Shown here in pieces: positions 9,642-17,921 of a stretch of 64,000 bases of DNA. The stretch is from Exercitatus varius (GTDB lineage: Bacteria > Pseudomonadota > Gammaproteobacteria > Enterobacterales > Pasteurellaceae). The translations under genes and the position numbers were made by a program. Under the pieces are notes generated by a model, which did no database searches, had not been told where the DNA came from, and saw nothing but the letters and a program-made list of their open reading frames with translations. Within the stretch, counting starts at the first letter, position 1, and every line of letters starts with the position of its first letter. The stretch lies in the NCBI RefSeq assembly GCF_029577735.1, contig NZ_JARQTO010000003.1, positions 100,362 through 164,361 on the forward strand, written 5' to 3'.

Positions 9642-10151
9642 ATGCGACAAACAATTAAATATGAATTCTGGGTAGGTTTTTTCTTATTGCTGGGCATTGC
9701 GGCTTTAGTGTTTATGTGCCTGAAAGTCGCCAACGTGCAAGGGTTTAACGAAACAAAATCCTATCATATCACTGCAACTTTCGATAATATCGGCGGTCTT
9801 AAAGTTCGTGCGCCGATGAAAGTGGGCGGCGTGGTGATTGGTCGTGTAACGGACATTTCGTTGGACGAAAAAACCTATTTGCCGCAAGTGACGATTGCGG
9901 TGAATGACGAATACAATCAAATCCCCGACAACAGCTCACTTTCCATTAAAACTTCGGGATTGCTGGGCGAGCAGTATATTTCTTTGAATGTGGGTTTTGA
10001 TGACGGTGAAACCGCCATGCTGAAAGAGGGAAGCAAAATTGTAGATACCAAATCGGCGATGGTGTTGGAAGATCTTATCGGCCAGTTCTTGTACGGCGAT
10101 AAGGACAAAAAAGACGGAGCGACGACGGGCGAAACGCCGGCAGCTCAGTAA
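9642..10151 (+). CDS. mlaD: Mla substrate-binding MCE protein MlaD
   Basis: 169-residue protein with one N-terminal membrane helix (about 7-28) and one MCE domain (ITATFDNIGGLKVRAPMKVGGVVIGRV, then LSIKTSGLLGEQYISL). MlaD forms a hexameric ring on the periplasmic face of the MlaFEDB transporter that receives phospholipids from MlaC. The C-terminal tail is short and charged. mlaC follows after 32 bp. Confidence 0.94.
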   Translation: MRQTIKYEFWVGFFLLLGIAALVFMCLKVANVQGFNETKSYHITATFDNIGGLKVRAPMKVGGVVIGRVTDISLDEKTYLPQVTIAVNDEYNQIPDNSSLSIKTSGLLGEQYISLNVGFDDGETAMLKEGSKIVDTKSAMVLEDLIGQFLYGDKDKKDGATTGETPAAQ

Positions 10152-10183
10152 TTTTATTAGGAAAGCAAAGTTTAGGAGTAATC

Positions 10184-10816
10184 ATGAAGCTTTTATTTAA
10201 AACGTGGTTATCAAAAATGGTCGTATTGGCGACCGCACTTTTGGCCGTGCAAACCGTGACGGCGGCGGAAGGTCCTTATGAATTAACGCAGCGGGCGGCG
10301 GATAAGTTGTTTGCCGATTTGAAAGCCAATAATGCGGCAATCAAATCCAATCCGAATATGCTGAAAAATATCGTGCGTAACGATTTAATGCCTTACGTGC
10401 ACGTGAATTATGCGGGATCGTTAGTATTGGGACAGTATTTCCGTTCGACCACGCCGCAGCAGCGCGAAACGTTCTTTGCCGCTTTCGATAAATTTATCGA
10501 GCAGGCTTATGCTCAGGCGTTAACCATGTACAACGGACAAGACGTACAAGTTCAGAAAGCTCAATTAAACGGTGACAGTCAGGCCAGCGTCAAGGTAAAA
10601 CTGATCCAGGCGCAACCGCTGAATCTTACTTTCCAATGGCGTAAAAACAGTAAAACCGGACAATGGCAGGTTTATGATATGACGGCGGAAGGCGTGAGCA
10701 TGGTTGAAACCAAAAAACAGGAATGGAGCAACATTTTGCGTAAAGAAGGTATCGACGCTTTAACCGCGCAAGTACAGAAAGCAGCGGCCGTTCCGGTCAC
10801 TTTTAGCAAAAAATAA
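10184..10816 (+). CDS. mlaC: Periplasmic phospholipid-binding protein MlaC
   Basis: 210-residue MlaC/Ttg2D family protein with a cleavable signal peptide (about 1-27). MlaC shuttles phospholipids between the outer-membrane MlaA-porin complex and MlaD. Conserved features include NIVRNDLMPYVHVNYAGSLVLG and the MTAEGVSMVETKKQEWSNIL segment. A USS lies inside the signal peptide (bases about 10230-10242). Confidence 0.93.
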   Translation: MKLLFKTWLSKMVVLATALLAVQTVTAAEGPYELTQRAADKLFADLKANNAAIKSNPNMLKNIVRNDLMPYVHVNYAGSLVLGQYFRSTTPQQRETFFAAFDKFIEQAYAQALTMYNGQDVQVQKAQLNGDSQASVKVKLIQAQPLNLTFQWRKNSKTGQWQVYDMTAEGVSMVETKKQEWSNILRKEGIDALTAQVQKAAAVPVTFSKK

Positions 10817-10820
10817 TGTT

Positions 10821-11171
10821 ATGACTCAAGCTGAAAAACTCACGTGGTCGACAGCGCAAAATGATGATAAAATGGCTTTCCGATTAATTGGAGAGCTTTC
10901 GCGCGATACGTTGTTGCCTTTGTGGCAGCAGCGTTTTGCCGTTTTATCGGACAAGCAAATTGCTCGCCAAAACGTAATTTTTGATTTATCAACGATTACT
11001 CGAATGGATAGTGCGGGTTTTGCGCTGCTTTGTGATCTCATTTATCAAGTGCGCCGGGTTCAGGAGCCGGATAAAACTCTGACCATTGAACATGCGCCTT
11101 CACAATTACTTACCCTGGCCGAACTGTTTGATTTAGATCAGTGGCTGAGTGGTTTTCTTCAAACTCATTAA
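10821..11171 (+). CDS. mlaB: STAS-domain protein MlaB
   Basis: 116-residue cytoplasmic STAS-domain protein, last gene of the mla set. The STAS core with the conserved Ser is visible in FDLSTITRMDSAGFALLCDL. MlaB binds MlaF and is needed for transporter assembly and activity. It begins 4 bp after mlaC and is followed closely by ibaG. Confidence 0.88.
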   Translation: MTQAEKLTWSTAQNDDKMAFRLIGELSRDTLLPLWQQRFAVLSDKQIARQNVIFDLSTITRMDSAGFALLCDLIYQVRRVQEPDKTLTIEHAPSQLLTLAELFDLDQWLSGFLQTH

Positions 11172-11191
11172 CCTTACAACGGAATTCTGGA

Positions 11192-11449
11192 ATGGAACCG
11201 CAAGAAATCGAACGTATTTTAAAAGAATCCCTTAATCTTGATGAAGTATATGCGCAAGGCGAAGACGCGCACTTCAGCGTCATCGTGGTAAATGACGATA
11301 TCGCAAAATTGTCGCGCATTAAACAACAACAAACGATTTATGCGCCGCTGATGTCGTATTTTCAAACCGGTGAAATTCATGCGTTAACCATTAAAACCTA
11401 CGATAAAGCGAAATGGGCGCGTGATCGCGTTCTGAACGTATTAAATTAG
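11192..11449 (+). CDS. ibaG: BolA-family protein IbaG (YrbA)
   Basis: 85-residue BolA-family protein; the conserved DAHFSVIVVNDDIAKLSRIKQQQ and the IHALTIKTYDKAKW end are clear. Start ATG 11192 begins MEPQEIERIL, matching the family N-terminus; the open frame extends further upstream into mlaB but that extension is not protein-like. BolA/IbaG proteins bind glutaredoxins and Fe-S clusters. The mla-ibaG-murA order is conserved in enterics and Pasteurellaceae. Confidence 0.88.
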   Translation: MEPQEIERILKESLNLDEVYAQGEDAHFSVIVVNDDIAKLSRIKQQQTIYAPLMSYFQTGEIHALTIKTYDKAKWARDRVLNVLN

Positions 11450-11461
11450 GAGGTAATGAAA

Positions 11462-12724
11462 ATGGAAAAATTCCGTGTATATGGCCAATCAACATTAAGC
11501 GGTGAAGTGCGGATTTCCGGGGCGAAAAATGCTGCGCTTCCCATTCTTTTTGCCGCAATTCTGGCGGAAGAACCCGTTAAGTTAATTAATGTTCCCGAAT
11601 TAAAAGACGTCGACACCACTTTTGAAATTCTGCGAAAACTCGGCGTCACCGTTGAGCGCAGAGACGATAAAACCGTGTTAATTGATGCGTCTAAAATCGA
11701 TCGTTACGTTGCGCCTTACGAATTGGTGAAAACCATGCGCGCCTCAATCTGGGCGTTAGCGCCGTTGCTTACCCGTTTTCATGAAGGACAGGTGTCTTTG
11801 CCGGGCGGTTGTACCATCGGCGCCCGTCCGGTGGATATGCATATTTCCGGCTTGGAAAAAATGGGCGCGACCATCGAACTGGATGAAGGTTATGTGAAAG
11901 CGACGGTCAGCGGTTGTTTAACCGGCACTCGTATTTATATGGATAAAGTCAGCGTTGGCGCTACGTTATCGCTGATTATGGCGGCAACCCTGGCGAAGGG
12001 AACCACCACCATTGAAAATGCCGCACGCGAGCCTGAAATTGTGGATACGGCGGATTTCCTGAATAAAATGGGCGCGAAAATTTCAGGCGCCGGTACCGAT
12101 ACCATTACGATCGAAGGCGTGAGCCGTTTAGGCGGTTGCGAGCACAGCATTGTGCCAGATCGTATCGAAACCGGGACGTTCTTAATCGCCGCGGCGATTT
12201 CCGGCGGCCGCATTACTTGTCATAACACCAAAGCGGATACCCTTGATGCGGTGATTGAAAAATTGCGTGAAGCGGGTATGCAGGTGGAAGTGACGGAAAA
12301 CACCATTACGCTGGATTCGTGCGGACAGCGTCCGAAAGCGGTAAATATCCGCACCATGCCGCACCCGGGTTTTCCGACGGATATGCAGGCGCAGTTTACT
12401 TTGCTGAACGTTGTGGCGGAGGGAACCAGTAAAATCACCGAAACCATTTTCGAAAACCGCTTTATGCACGTGCCGGAATTAATCCGCATGGGCGCAAAAG
12501 GGGAAATCGAGGGCAATACGGCGATTATCCACGGCGTGGAACGTTTGTCCGGCGCGCAGGTGATGGCGACGGATTTACGGGCATCCATCAGTTTGGTACT
12601 GGCCGGCTGTATTGCAAACGGCGAAACCGTGGTGGATCGGATTTATCACATTGATCGCGGTTACGAACATATCGAAGACAAATTACGCGGCTTAGGCGCT
12701 CGAATCGAACGTTTTTCCGAATAG
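11462..12724 (+). CDS. murA: UDP-GlcNAc 1-carboxyvinyltransferase MurA
   Basis: 420-residue enolpyruvyl transferase, the first committed step of peptidoglycan synthesis. The catalytic Cys117 sits in LPGGCTIGARPVDMH, and Lys22 lies in SGAKNAALPI. Two in-frame ATGs exist: 11456, only 2 bases from AGGAGG (11448-11453), and 11462, 8 bases away. The second gives normal spacing and the standard MEKFRVYG start, so it is preferred. The gene follows ibaG closely, in the conserved order. Confidence 0.95.
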   Translation: MEKFRVYGQSTLSGEVRISGAKNAALPILFAAILAEEPVKLINVPELKDVDTTFEILRKLGVTVERRDDKTVLIDASKIDRYVAPYELVKTMRASIWALAPLLTRFHEGQVSLPGGCTIGARPVDMHISGLEKMGATIELDEGYVKATVSGCLTGTRIYMDKVSVGATLSLIMAATLAKGTTTIENAAREPEIVDTADFLNKMGAKISGAGTDTITIEGVSRLGGCEHSIVPDRIETGTFLIAAAISGGRITCHNTKADTLDAVIEKLREAGMQVEVTENTITLDSCGQRPKAVNIRTMPHPGFPTDMQAQFTLLNVVAEGTSKITETIFENRFMHVPELIRMGAKGEIEGNTAIIHGVERLSGAQVMATDLRASISLVLAGCIANGETVVDRIYHIDRGYEHIEDKLRGLGARIERFSE

Positions 12725-12736
12725 TTGAAACGGTGA

Positions 12737-13002
12737 AACCCAAAAAGCACCATCGCGCCGTCTGACATCATTAAAATGATGAACGCCATGAATTATGTGA
12801 ACAACCCTGACGCCGCCCGACATTGGCGCATTCGGGCCGGTACGGCCGACCGCGACACTTCGCACGCTATCGCCGCTATGCTTGCCGTTAAATTGCAAAT
12901 GAGCGGCAAACGGGCGGATTATCAAATGCCGTGGAATGTGCCGCATTCGGACGATTACGATTTGAGGAATTGTTCAACTGGGCGGATAGCATCAGTGAAT
13001 AA
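12737..13002 (+). pseudogene. C-terminal remnant of a tannase/feruloyl-esterase-like hydrolase
   Basis: An open frame without its own start encodes the C-terminus of the subtype-B tannase-like alpha/beta hydrolases: KMMNAMNYVNNPDAARHWRI, RAGTADRDTSHAIAAMLAVK, PWNVPHSDDYDL. The catalytic His would be in the PHS motif. Near 12962 the frame breaks: restoring one G gives DLEELFNWADSISE and a stop at 13000-13002, exactly the family ending. The N-terminal nucleophile region is absent; murA ends 12 bp upstream. So this is a truncated, frameshifted remnant, not a gene. Family assignment is from motif memory. Confidence 0.65.
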
Positions 13003-13011
13003 GCGGCAGGT

Positions 13012-13040
13012 AAAAGTGCGGTAAAATCTACCGCACTTTT
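13012..13040 (+). terminator. Inverted USS pair after the esterase remnant
   Basis: AAAAGTGCGGT and ACCGCACTTTT separated by 7 bases form an 11-bp perfect stem followed by Ts. USS pairs in this arrangement commonly serve as terminators in Pasteurellaceae. Confidence 0.65.
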
Positions 13041-13071
13041 CGGGCGGTTTGAAATCGAACTCAACACAGAG

Positions 13072-13368
13072 ATGAAACAACATCAATATCGTATTACTGT
13101 AGAACATCTTGCCGACAAAGACGGCAATGCAGTTGAACGCAAAGCGCTGCGGTTTGACGCACCTAACCACGATGATATTTTTGAGATTATAGAGCGCACC
13201 AAAGAGCGTGAAGGAATGAGCGACAACATCGCCGAACGTTTTGCGGTCGGGCTAAAACTCATGACCGAGCCGATGATGGAAGATAAAGACAATCCGTTAT
13301 TCAGCCGGTTAAGACCGCATATTATGGAAATGATGAAAATCATAAAACAAAAAGATAAGCACGAATAA
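13072..13368 (+). CDS. DUF3861 family protein
   Basis: 98-residue charged cytoplasmic protein with no signal peptide or membrane segment. It resembles the DUF3861 family (MKQHQYRITVEHLADKDG start; FDAPNHDDIFEIIER; RFAVGLKLMTEPMM). Function is not known. It starts 32 bp after the inverted USS pair and converges on nikO. An antisense open frame covers nearly the same interval; the plus-strand reading is preferred because of the family resemblance. Confidence 0.75.
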   Translation: MKQHQYRITVEHLADKDGNAVERKALRFDAPNHDDIFEIIERTKEREGMSDNIAERFAVGLKLMTEPMMEDKDNPLFSRLRPHIMEMMKIIKQKDKHE

Positions 13369-13439
13369 AAGCGCGGCATTTAAAAACTTCACCAAAATTG
13401 ACCGCACTTTTCAGGTTATTTGCCCGCGGACGCCGTTTC

Positions 13440-14075
13440 TTAGCCGTTTTCCGGTTTTCGCAGCCACAGCACCGAATCCGCCAGTTGTTCCGTAAAGGCG
13501 GAATCGTGGGAGGCAATCAACATAGGCAGGTTTAAATCGCGCAAAAGTGCGGTGAGTTTTTTGATATTTTTACTGTCCAGGCCGTTGGTGGGTTCGTCTA
13601 ACAACAACATTTCCGGCCGCATCGCCAATACGCCCGCCAACGCGACGAAATTTTTCTCGCCGCCGGACAGCACGTTAACCGAGCGATCTTTCAGGTAATC
13701 CATTCCCAGTTTTTCCAGCTGTCGCCGCGCAACGGTATAGGCTTCGGGTTTGGATAAACCTTGATTAAGCGGGCCGAACGCCACATCGTCCAAAACGGTC
13801 GGGCCGAATAGTTGATCGTCCGGATTCTGAAAACAAAATCCTATCCGACCGCGAAACGGCCGAAAATCTTTTTCCGTTTGGCAAAGCGCGCCGAATAATC
13901 GGATTTCCCCTTGTTGGGCGGGAATAAAACCCAGCAACGCTTGCAATAACGTGCTTTTTCCCGTCCCGATTTCGCCTTGTAAGAACAGGCGCCGGATTCC
14001 TTCAAGCCGAAAGCTGAGATCCCGAATAATCCATTGATCGCCCCGCCGAACGGAAAGATGATTAACGCTGAGCAT
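13440..14075 (-). CDS. nikO: Nickel ECF-type transporter ATPase NikO/CbiO
   Basis: 211-residue ABC ATPase: Walker A GEIGTGKST, Q loop FQNPDDQLFG (typical of CbiO/EcfA proteins), signature LSGGEKNFVALAG, Walker B LLLDEPTNGLD. Start ATG at 14075 gives MLSVNHLSVRRG; the longer frame upstream runs inside nikQ. It overlaps the nikQ end by 14 bp and is the last gene of nikKLMQO. Specificity for nickel rather than cobalt is inferred from the NikK/NikL partners and the NimR-like regulator. Confidence 0.87.
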   Translation of the reverse strand: MLSVNHLSVRRGDQWIIRDLSFRLEGIRRLFLQGEIGTGKSTLLQALLGFIPAQQGEIRLFGALCQTEKDFRPFRGRIGFCFQNPDDQLFGPTVLDDVAFGPLNQGLSKPEAYTVARRQLEKLGMDYLKDRSVNVLSGGEKNFVALAGVLAMRPEMLLLDEPTNGLDSKNIKKLTALLRDLNLPMLIASHDSAFTEQLADSVLWLRKPENG

Positions 14076-14769
14076 AATAAATCCCGATAATAAGTAAAAG
14101 TGCGGTAGAAATTTCCACTGTTTTCCACCAAGGTTTATCCAGCAACGACGAACGGGAAGCAAAGCGAAAACCGCGCGCTTTTAACGCCATTTCGCTTTTT
14201 TCCACTTGCACCATCGCCTGAATCAGCAATAACGCCACTCGTTGAGCGATGACGGAAAAGGTGCGTCGGTTAAATTTCGGCTGAAATCCGCGGGCTTTCA
14301 TGGCTTGCGTCATTTGCCGGTTCAGTTCGCCGAGCAGCGAAATATAACGCACCGTCAGAATAAACAGATGAATCAGTTTGTCCGGCAACGGTAATTTGCT
14401 CACCGCCTGCACCAAAATACTGTCGGTCATATTGATTAAACATAACCAAATCGTGCATAAAATCAGGTTCATACGCAAGGTGATAAGTAACGCCGTGTGC
14501 ATGCCCGCCGCGTGCCATTCTAGGCCGTTTTCGCTTATTTTCCAGCTGAGCGTCAACCAAATTAACAGAGTGAACAGGTTAAATATCAGCGCACGCCGAA
14601 GATAGAATGCCAGCGGTTTTCCCTGTCGAATCAGCACAACCAGCAGCGCGCCCGCCGTAAGACAGAGCAAGCTCAGCAACCATTGCGGATTTTGAATGGC
14701 GCTCACGCTTAAGCCTAAAACAAAGGTGAAAATGAGGCGAAAGTGCGGTTGAAAAATGGCCGGTTTCAT
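14062..14769 (-). CDS. nikQ: Nickel ECF transporter membrane protein NikQ/CbiQ
   Basis: 235-residue T-component-like membrane protein with several hydrophobic helices in the first 130 residues. The coupling helices with Ala-Arg-Gly motifs are visible as QAMKARGFQPKF and MALKARGFRFASR; these contact the ATPase. Overlaps nikM by 4 bases (ATGA) and nikO by 14. Confidence 0.87.
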   Translation of the reverse strand: MKPAIFQPHFRLIFTFVLGLSVSAIQNPQWLLSLLCLTAGALLVVLIRQGKPLAFYLRRALIFNLFTLLIWLTLSWKISENGLEWHAAGMHTALLITLRMNLILCTIWLCLINMTDSILVQAVSKLPLPDKLIHLFILTVRYISLLGELNRQMTQAMKARGFQPKFNRRTFSVIAQRVALLLIQAMVQVEKSEMALKARGFRFASRSSLLDKPWWKTVEISTALLLIIGIYYAQR

Positions 14770-15377
14770 GGCGTTGTCCGTAATAGCGCGGGTGACATTT
14801 TGTTTAGCGTGAGTAAAACGCCCGCGCTAATGATTCCGTCGATAAAAAAGACCGGAATGTGCGTGACTATCAGCAAGCGGATGAGATCGTAATAAGCTTT
14901 GCCGCCGTCAAACGCCAGGATCAGCGAGGCGAGCAGCGCGGCGCCGCCCACGCCGATTACGCCCGCCGAGACGCCCAACAGGATTAAGCGGGCGCGACTT
15001 AAAGATTGCTGCAAACAACGTCCTAACAACAAGTGCACCAAAACGGCGGGCAGCGCCATCACGCACAGATTAACGCCGAGCACGGCAAAGCCGCCGAAGG
15101 AAAAGAAGATAACTTGTAACAACAAGGCAATAAGAAAAGCGGGAAACACCGCCCAGCCGAGAAACAATCCCGCCATGCCGTTCAGAATTAAATGCACGGA
15201 ACCGATTCCCACAGGCACGTGAATCGTGCCGGCGACAAAAAACGCGGCGGCAAATAAAGCGGTAAGCGGCAATCGTTCGTAATCGGTTTTGCGCAAACCG
15301 ACACTCACGCCGATAACCGCCGCCGTCGCCCCGATAATCAGCGTTTGGCTATGTAGAATTCCTTCGGAAATATGCAT
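14766..15377 (-). CDS. nikM: Nickel ECF substrate-specific membrane protein NikM/CbiM
   Basis: 203-residue membrane protein beginning MHISEGIL. In this family the N-terminal Met-His together with an internal His coordinates the metal, so the invariant His2 is functionally telling; further histidines lie in IHVPVGIGSVHLILNG. Several membrane spans. It overlaps nikL by one base and nikQ by 4. Confidence 0.9.
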   Translation of the reverse strand: MHISEGILHSQTLIIGATAAVIGVSVGLRKTDYERLPLTALFAAAFFVAGTIHVPVGIGSVHLILNGMAGLFLGWAVFPAFLIALLLQVIFFSFGGFAVLGVNLCVMALPAVLVHLLLGRCLQQSLSRARLILLGVSAGVIGVGGAALLASLILAFDGGKAYYDLIRLLIVTHIPVFFIDGIISAGVLLTLNKMSPALLRTTP

Positions 15378-15862
15378 TAATCTTTTCCTTTAGATTGACG
15401 CGAGCGTAACCACGCCGCCATGCCCGCAAGACCGAAAATATAGCCGATTCCGCCGAGAATATCGTGGAAATACAGTTTATCTTTCAGGCGGTTGATATCT
15501 TCCCGTAAGGCAAGAACGGCTTCATTGGAAACGGCGCCGGAATTGACCGCACTTTCAATGCGGTTAACTTTAGCGGTGGCTTTGTGGCCTTCCATGCCTT
15601 CAATATTTACGCTGAAATCGGCGTTTTCATGAATCGGTAAGCGAAATGCGCCCTGTTTGTCCGTTTTGCCGTAAACCGCCGGTTCCGTTTCACCGGTGCG
15701 AACCGCTTCCACATAGGTTTCCGCCGCCGGCGTTTGGTCGGAATAATAGGCTTTGCCGCTGATTTCCGTTCCATCGTATTGGGCGAAAATCGATAGGCCG
15801 TGGGCGCCGACGGAGGCGGCGAAACTCAGTAAAAGTGCGGTCAAAATTATTCGAGTTTTCAT
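15377..15862 (-). CDS. nikL: Nickel transporter accessory protein NikL (CbiL-like)
   Basis: 161-residue exported protein: N-terminal signal (about 1-20, mature end starting HGLSIFAQYDG), a beta-sandwich-like middle (GKTDKQGAFRLPI), a coiled-coil-prone stretch (LREDINRLKDKL) and a C-terminal membrane helix (about 136-151). This is the architecture of NikL/CbiL partners of NikM. The mature N-terminal His right after the cleavage site is a possible metal ligand. A USS sits in the signal peptide. It overlaps nikK by one base. Confidence 0.8.
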   Translation of the reverse strand: MKTRIILTALLLSFAASVGAHGLSIFAQYDGTEISGKAYYSDQTPAAETYVEAVRTGETEPAVYGKTDKQGAFRLPIHENADFSVNIEGMEGHKATAKVNRIESAVNSGAVSNEAVLALREDINRLKDKLYFHDILGGIGYIFGLAGMAAWLRSRQSKGKD

Positions 15863-16566
15863 TATTGGTTTTCGTCCGCGTCAAAGGTCAACAGATATTC
15901 GATGCTTCGATCGGTATAATCGGGATTGTCCGTCACTTTTTCGTTGAATTCCGCCCACACTTTATTGAAGCCGCGGCTTGGCGTGAATTGCGCTATGCCG
16001 TTTGCATCGCTTAAGTTCGCCGGTTGGTCTTCACCCAATCCTACTTTAATGCCGGCAACGGGGCTGCCGTTACGCAGGACTAAAATCGCCAGCGGTTTTC
16101 CCGCCGCAGGTTTGCTTTGCGGAACCAGTTCATAGCTCATATTGTGCGGTTTGGTCGCCTGTTCGTTCCAGCTTAAAATGGCTTTACCGAGTTTCACCGG
16201 ATTAAGGGAAAATTCCGCATCGGGCGCGTATTTTTTGCTTTTTTCCACGAATTTGCCGCTTGCTAATTTCGACCAAACGCCGTTGTCGAATTGCATATAA
16301 ATTATGGCGGCGTTATTCGCTTTGATGTGAGTTTCGCCTTTGCCGTTCTGTGCCGGGCGAAAACTTAACGTCACTTTGCCGTCTTTGCCGTCGCCGGTTA
16401 TCGCTCGTACGGATTTAACCTTGGATTCGGGATAGTTTTCTGCGGTTTCGTGACCGAATTTCAACACGTAATTGTCGTTATGTTGCGGGTCTTTTTGTAG
16501 CCAGACGTTATGCGCCGTCGCCGGAAGGGCGAAAAGTGCGGTCAAAATAAATACGGTTTTTTTCAT
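15862..16566 (-). CDS. nikK: Periplasmic nickel-binding-type protein NikK (DUF4198)
   Basis: 234-residue periplasmic DUF4198 protein. The ATG at 16566 gives a standard signal peptide (MKKTVFILTALFALPATA) with mature start HNVWLQKD; an upstream in-frame ATG would run across the promoter. Beta-rich, with a second domain (PLAILVLRNGSPVAGIKVGL, then FTPSRGFNKVWAEF). First gene of nikKLMQO, known in Haemophilus and Actinobacillus as a nickel uptake system. A USS lies in the signal peptide. Confidence 0.82.
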   Translation of the reverse strand: MKKTVFILTALFALPATAHNVWLQKDPQHNDNYVLKFGHETAENYPESKVKSVRAITGDGKDGKVTLSFRPAQNGKGETHIKANNAAIIYMQFDNGVWSKLASGKFVEKSKKYAPDAEFSLNPVKLGKAILSWNEQATKPHNMSYELVPQSKPAAGKPLAILVLRNGSPVAGIKVGLGEDQPANLSDANGIAQFTPSRGFNKVWAEFNEKVTDNPDYTDRSIEYLLTFDADENQ

Positions 16567-16605
16567 GTGATCATTCCAAATACGGCTCCTGTTCAACGGG
16601 CGTAT

Positions 16606-16636
16606 AGTGTAAAATATGAAGTAACTTCAGGGTCAA
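16606..16636 (-). promoter_or_regulatory. MerR-type nikK promoter with NimR operator
   Basis: On the minus strand a -35 TTGACC (16631-16636) and a -10 TACACT (16606-16611) are separated by exactly 19 bp. The spacer holds the dyad TGAAGTTACTTCA (16617-16629). A 19-bp spacer with a centred dyad is the hallmark of MerR-family activated promoters, and the regulator gene lies immediately across the divergent gap. Confidence 0.82.
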
Positions 16637-16682
16637 GGTATAAATACCACTTTTTTGAGGTAGATCATGTTAAGGAAGAAAA

Positions 16683-17093
16683 ATGAAAATCGGTAAATTG
16701 GCGCAAGTCGCAGGATGTACGGTGGAAACCGTTCGGTTTTATGAAAAACAAGGATTGTTGCCGCCGCCGCAACGGACATCCGGTAATTTTCGTCTGTATA
16801 ACGACGAACATTTGGAACGGCTGACGTTTATTTGTTATTGCCGTTCGTTGGATATTTCGCTGCATGAAATCAAACAGTTGCTGGAGCTGAAAAATGCGCC
16901 GGCGGCTAAAGACGAAATGAGCGAGTTGTTGGATCGCCATATTCGCGACGTGGTGAAACGCATTCATGAACTCGATCATCTGCGGTTGCAGCTGATCGCG
17001 TTGAAAGGCAAAGTGAACAATGCCGCACAGGACGCGGATTTAATGAACACGCTGCTGCAACACGGCAAAGTGCGTTTCGTCGGCGTGAAATAA
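16683..17093 (+). CDS. nimR: MerR-family nickel-type regulator, NimR-like
   Basis: 136-residue MerR regulator: winged helix-turn-helix at 1-70 (MKIGKLAQVAGCTVETVRFYEKQGLL) and a dimerization helix at about 78-118. Cysteines are limited to positions 12, 51 and 53; the C-terminal metal-loop cysteines of CadR/PbrR/ZntR are absent. Divergent from nikKLMQO. In H. influenzae a MerR protein named NimR controls nikKLMQO, and this gene has that position and type. Nickel as effector is inference. Ends 5 bp from the convergent yggS. Confidence 0.82.
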   Translation: MKIGKLAQVAGCTVETVRFYEKQGLLPPPQRTSGNFRLYNDEHLERLTFICYCRSLDISLHEIKQLLELKNAPAAKDEMSELLDRHIRDVVKRIHELDHLRLQLIALKGKVNNAAQDADLMNTLLQHGKVRFVGVK

Positions 17094-17098
17094 TGCGG

Positions 17099-17797
17099 TT
17101 AGCCGTAATTGCGCGCGCCGAAAATCGCCGTGCCGATACGCACCATGGTGGAACCGCATTTAATGGCGCTTGCCATATCGTCCGTCATGCCCATGGAAAG
17201 CGTGTCGATTTGTTGGTTCGGACAGAGCGCCTGCAGTTGTTCGAACAGATTTTTCATGGCGTTTAAGGCTTTTTCCTGCTCGCCGATATCGTCGCTGGGC
17301 GCGGGAATCGCCATTAACCCGCGCAGCCGTAAGTGCGGGCGATTTTCGATGTGTTTTGCCAACGCCGCCATTTCTTCGGGGCGAATCCCGGATTTGCTGG
17401 CTTCGTCGCTGATATTGATTTGAATCAGCACATTTAACGGCGCTTTGTCTGCAGGGCGCTGGTCGTTCAGCCGATCGGCAATTTTGGCGCGATCCACCGT
17501 TTGCATCCAATCGAAATGTTCCGCCACCAAACGGGTTTTATTGGATTGCAACGGACCGATAAAATGCCATTCCAGTTCCGGATGTTTTGTCGCAAAAAAC
17601 TGAATTTTTTCCACGCCTTCCTGAACGTAATTTTCACCGAAAGCCCGTTGCCCGGCGTCAATTGCCGTCTGAATGTCCGTCACCGGTTTGGTTTTGGAAA
17701 CTGCTAATAATTTGACCGCACTTTTGTTGCGTCCCGCCGCCAGACATGCGTTTTCGATTTGTTGGTGAATATGTTCAAGATTTTGCCGAATTGTCAT
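17099..17797 (-). CDS. yggS: PLP homeostasis protein YggS family
   Basis: 232-residue single-domain PLP-barrel protein (PLPBP/YggS/PROSC). The PLP lysine lies in VKLLAVSKTKPVTDI near residue 36; the FGENYVQE, WHFIGPLQSNKTR and LSMGMTDDMASAIKCGSTMVRIGTAIFG motifs are complete. It carries free PLP and tunes B6 pools. A USS encodes the NKSAVKLLA stretch. The gene stands alone, convergent with nimR. Confidence 0.93.
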   Translation of the reverse strand: MTIRQNLEHIHQQIENACLAAGRNKSAVKLLAVSKTKPVTDIQTAIDAGQRAFGENYVQEGVEKIQFFATKHPELEWHFIGPLQSNKTRLVAEHFDWMQTVDRAKIADRLNDQRPADKAPLNVLIQINISDEASKSGIRPEEMAALAKHIENRPHLRLRGLMAIPAPSDDIGEQEKALNAMKNLFEQLQALCPNQQIDTLSMGMTDDMASAIKCGSTMVRIGTAIFGARNYG

Positions 17798-17921
17798 TTT
17801 TTTCCGTCCAAGCCGTTTTCATTGAATATTTTTTGAATAGTCTTTATATTGGAATTGCTTTCGATCTGAGTGTCGCAAAGCTTATTTTAACTTAATTCGT
17901 TTTTTTCTAGTAGGTGAAATT

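Noticed and set aside
13083..13379. 98-codon minus-strand ORF opposite the DUF3861 gene
   Set aside because: Ser/Ile-rich antisense frame; the plus strand carries the recognisable family sequence.
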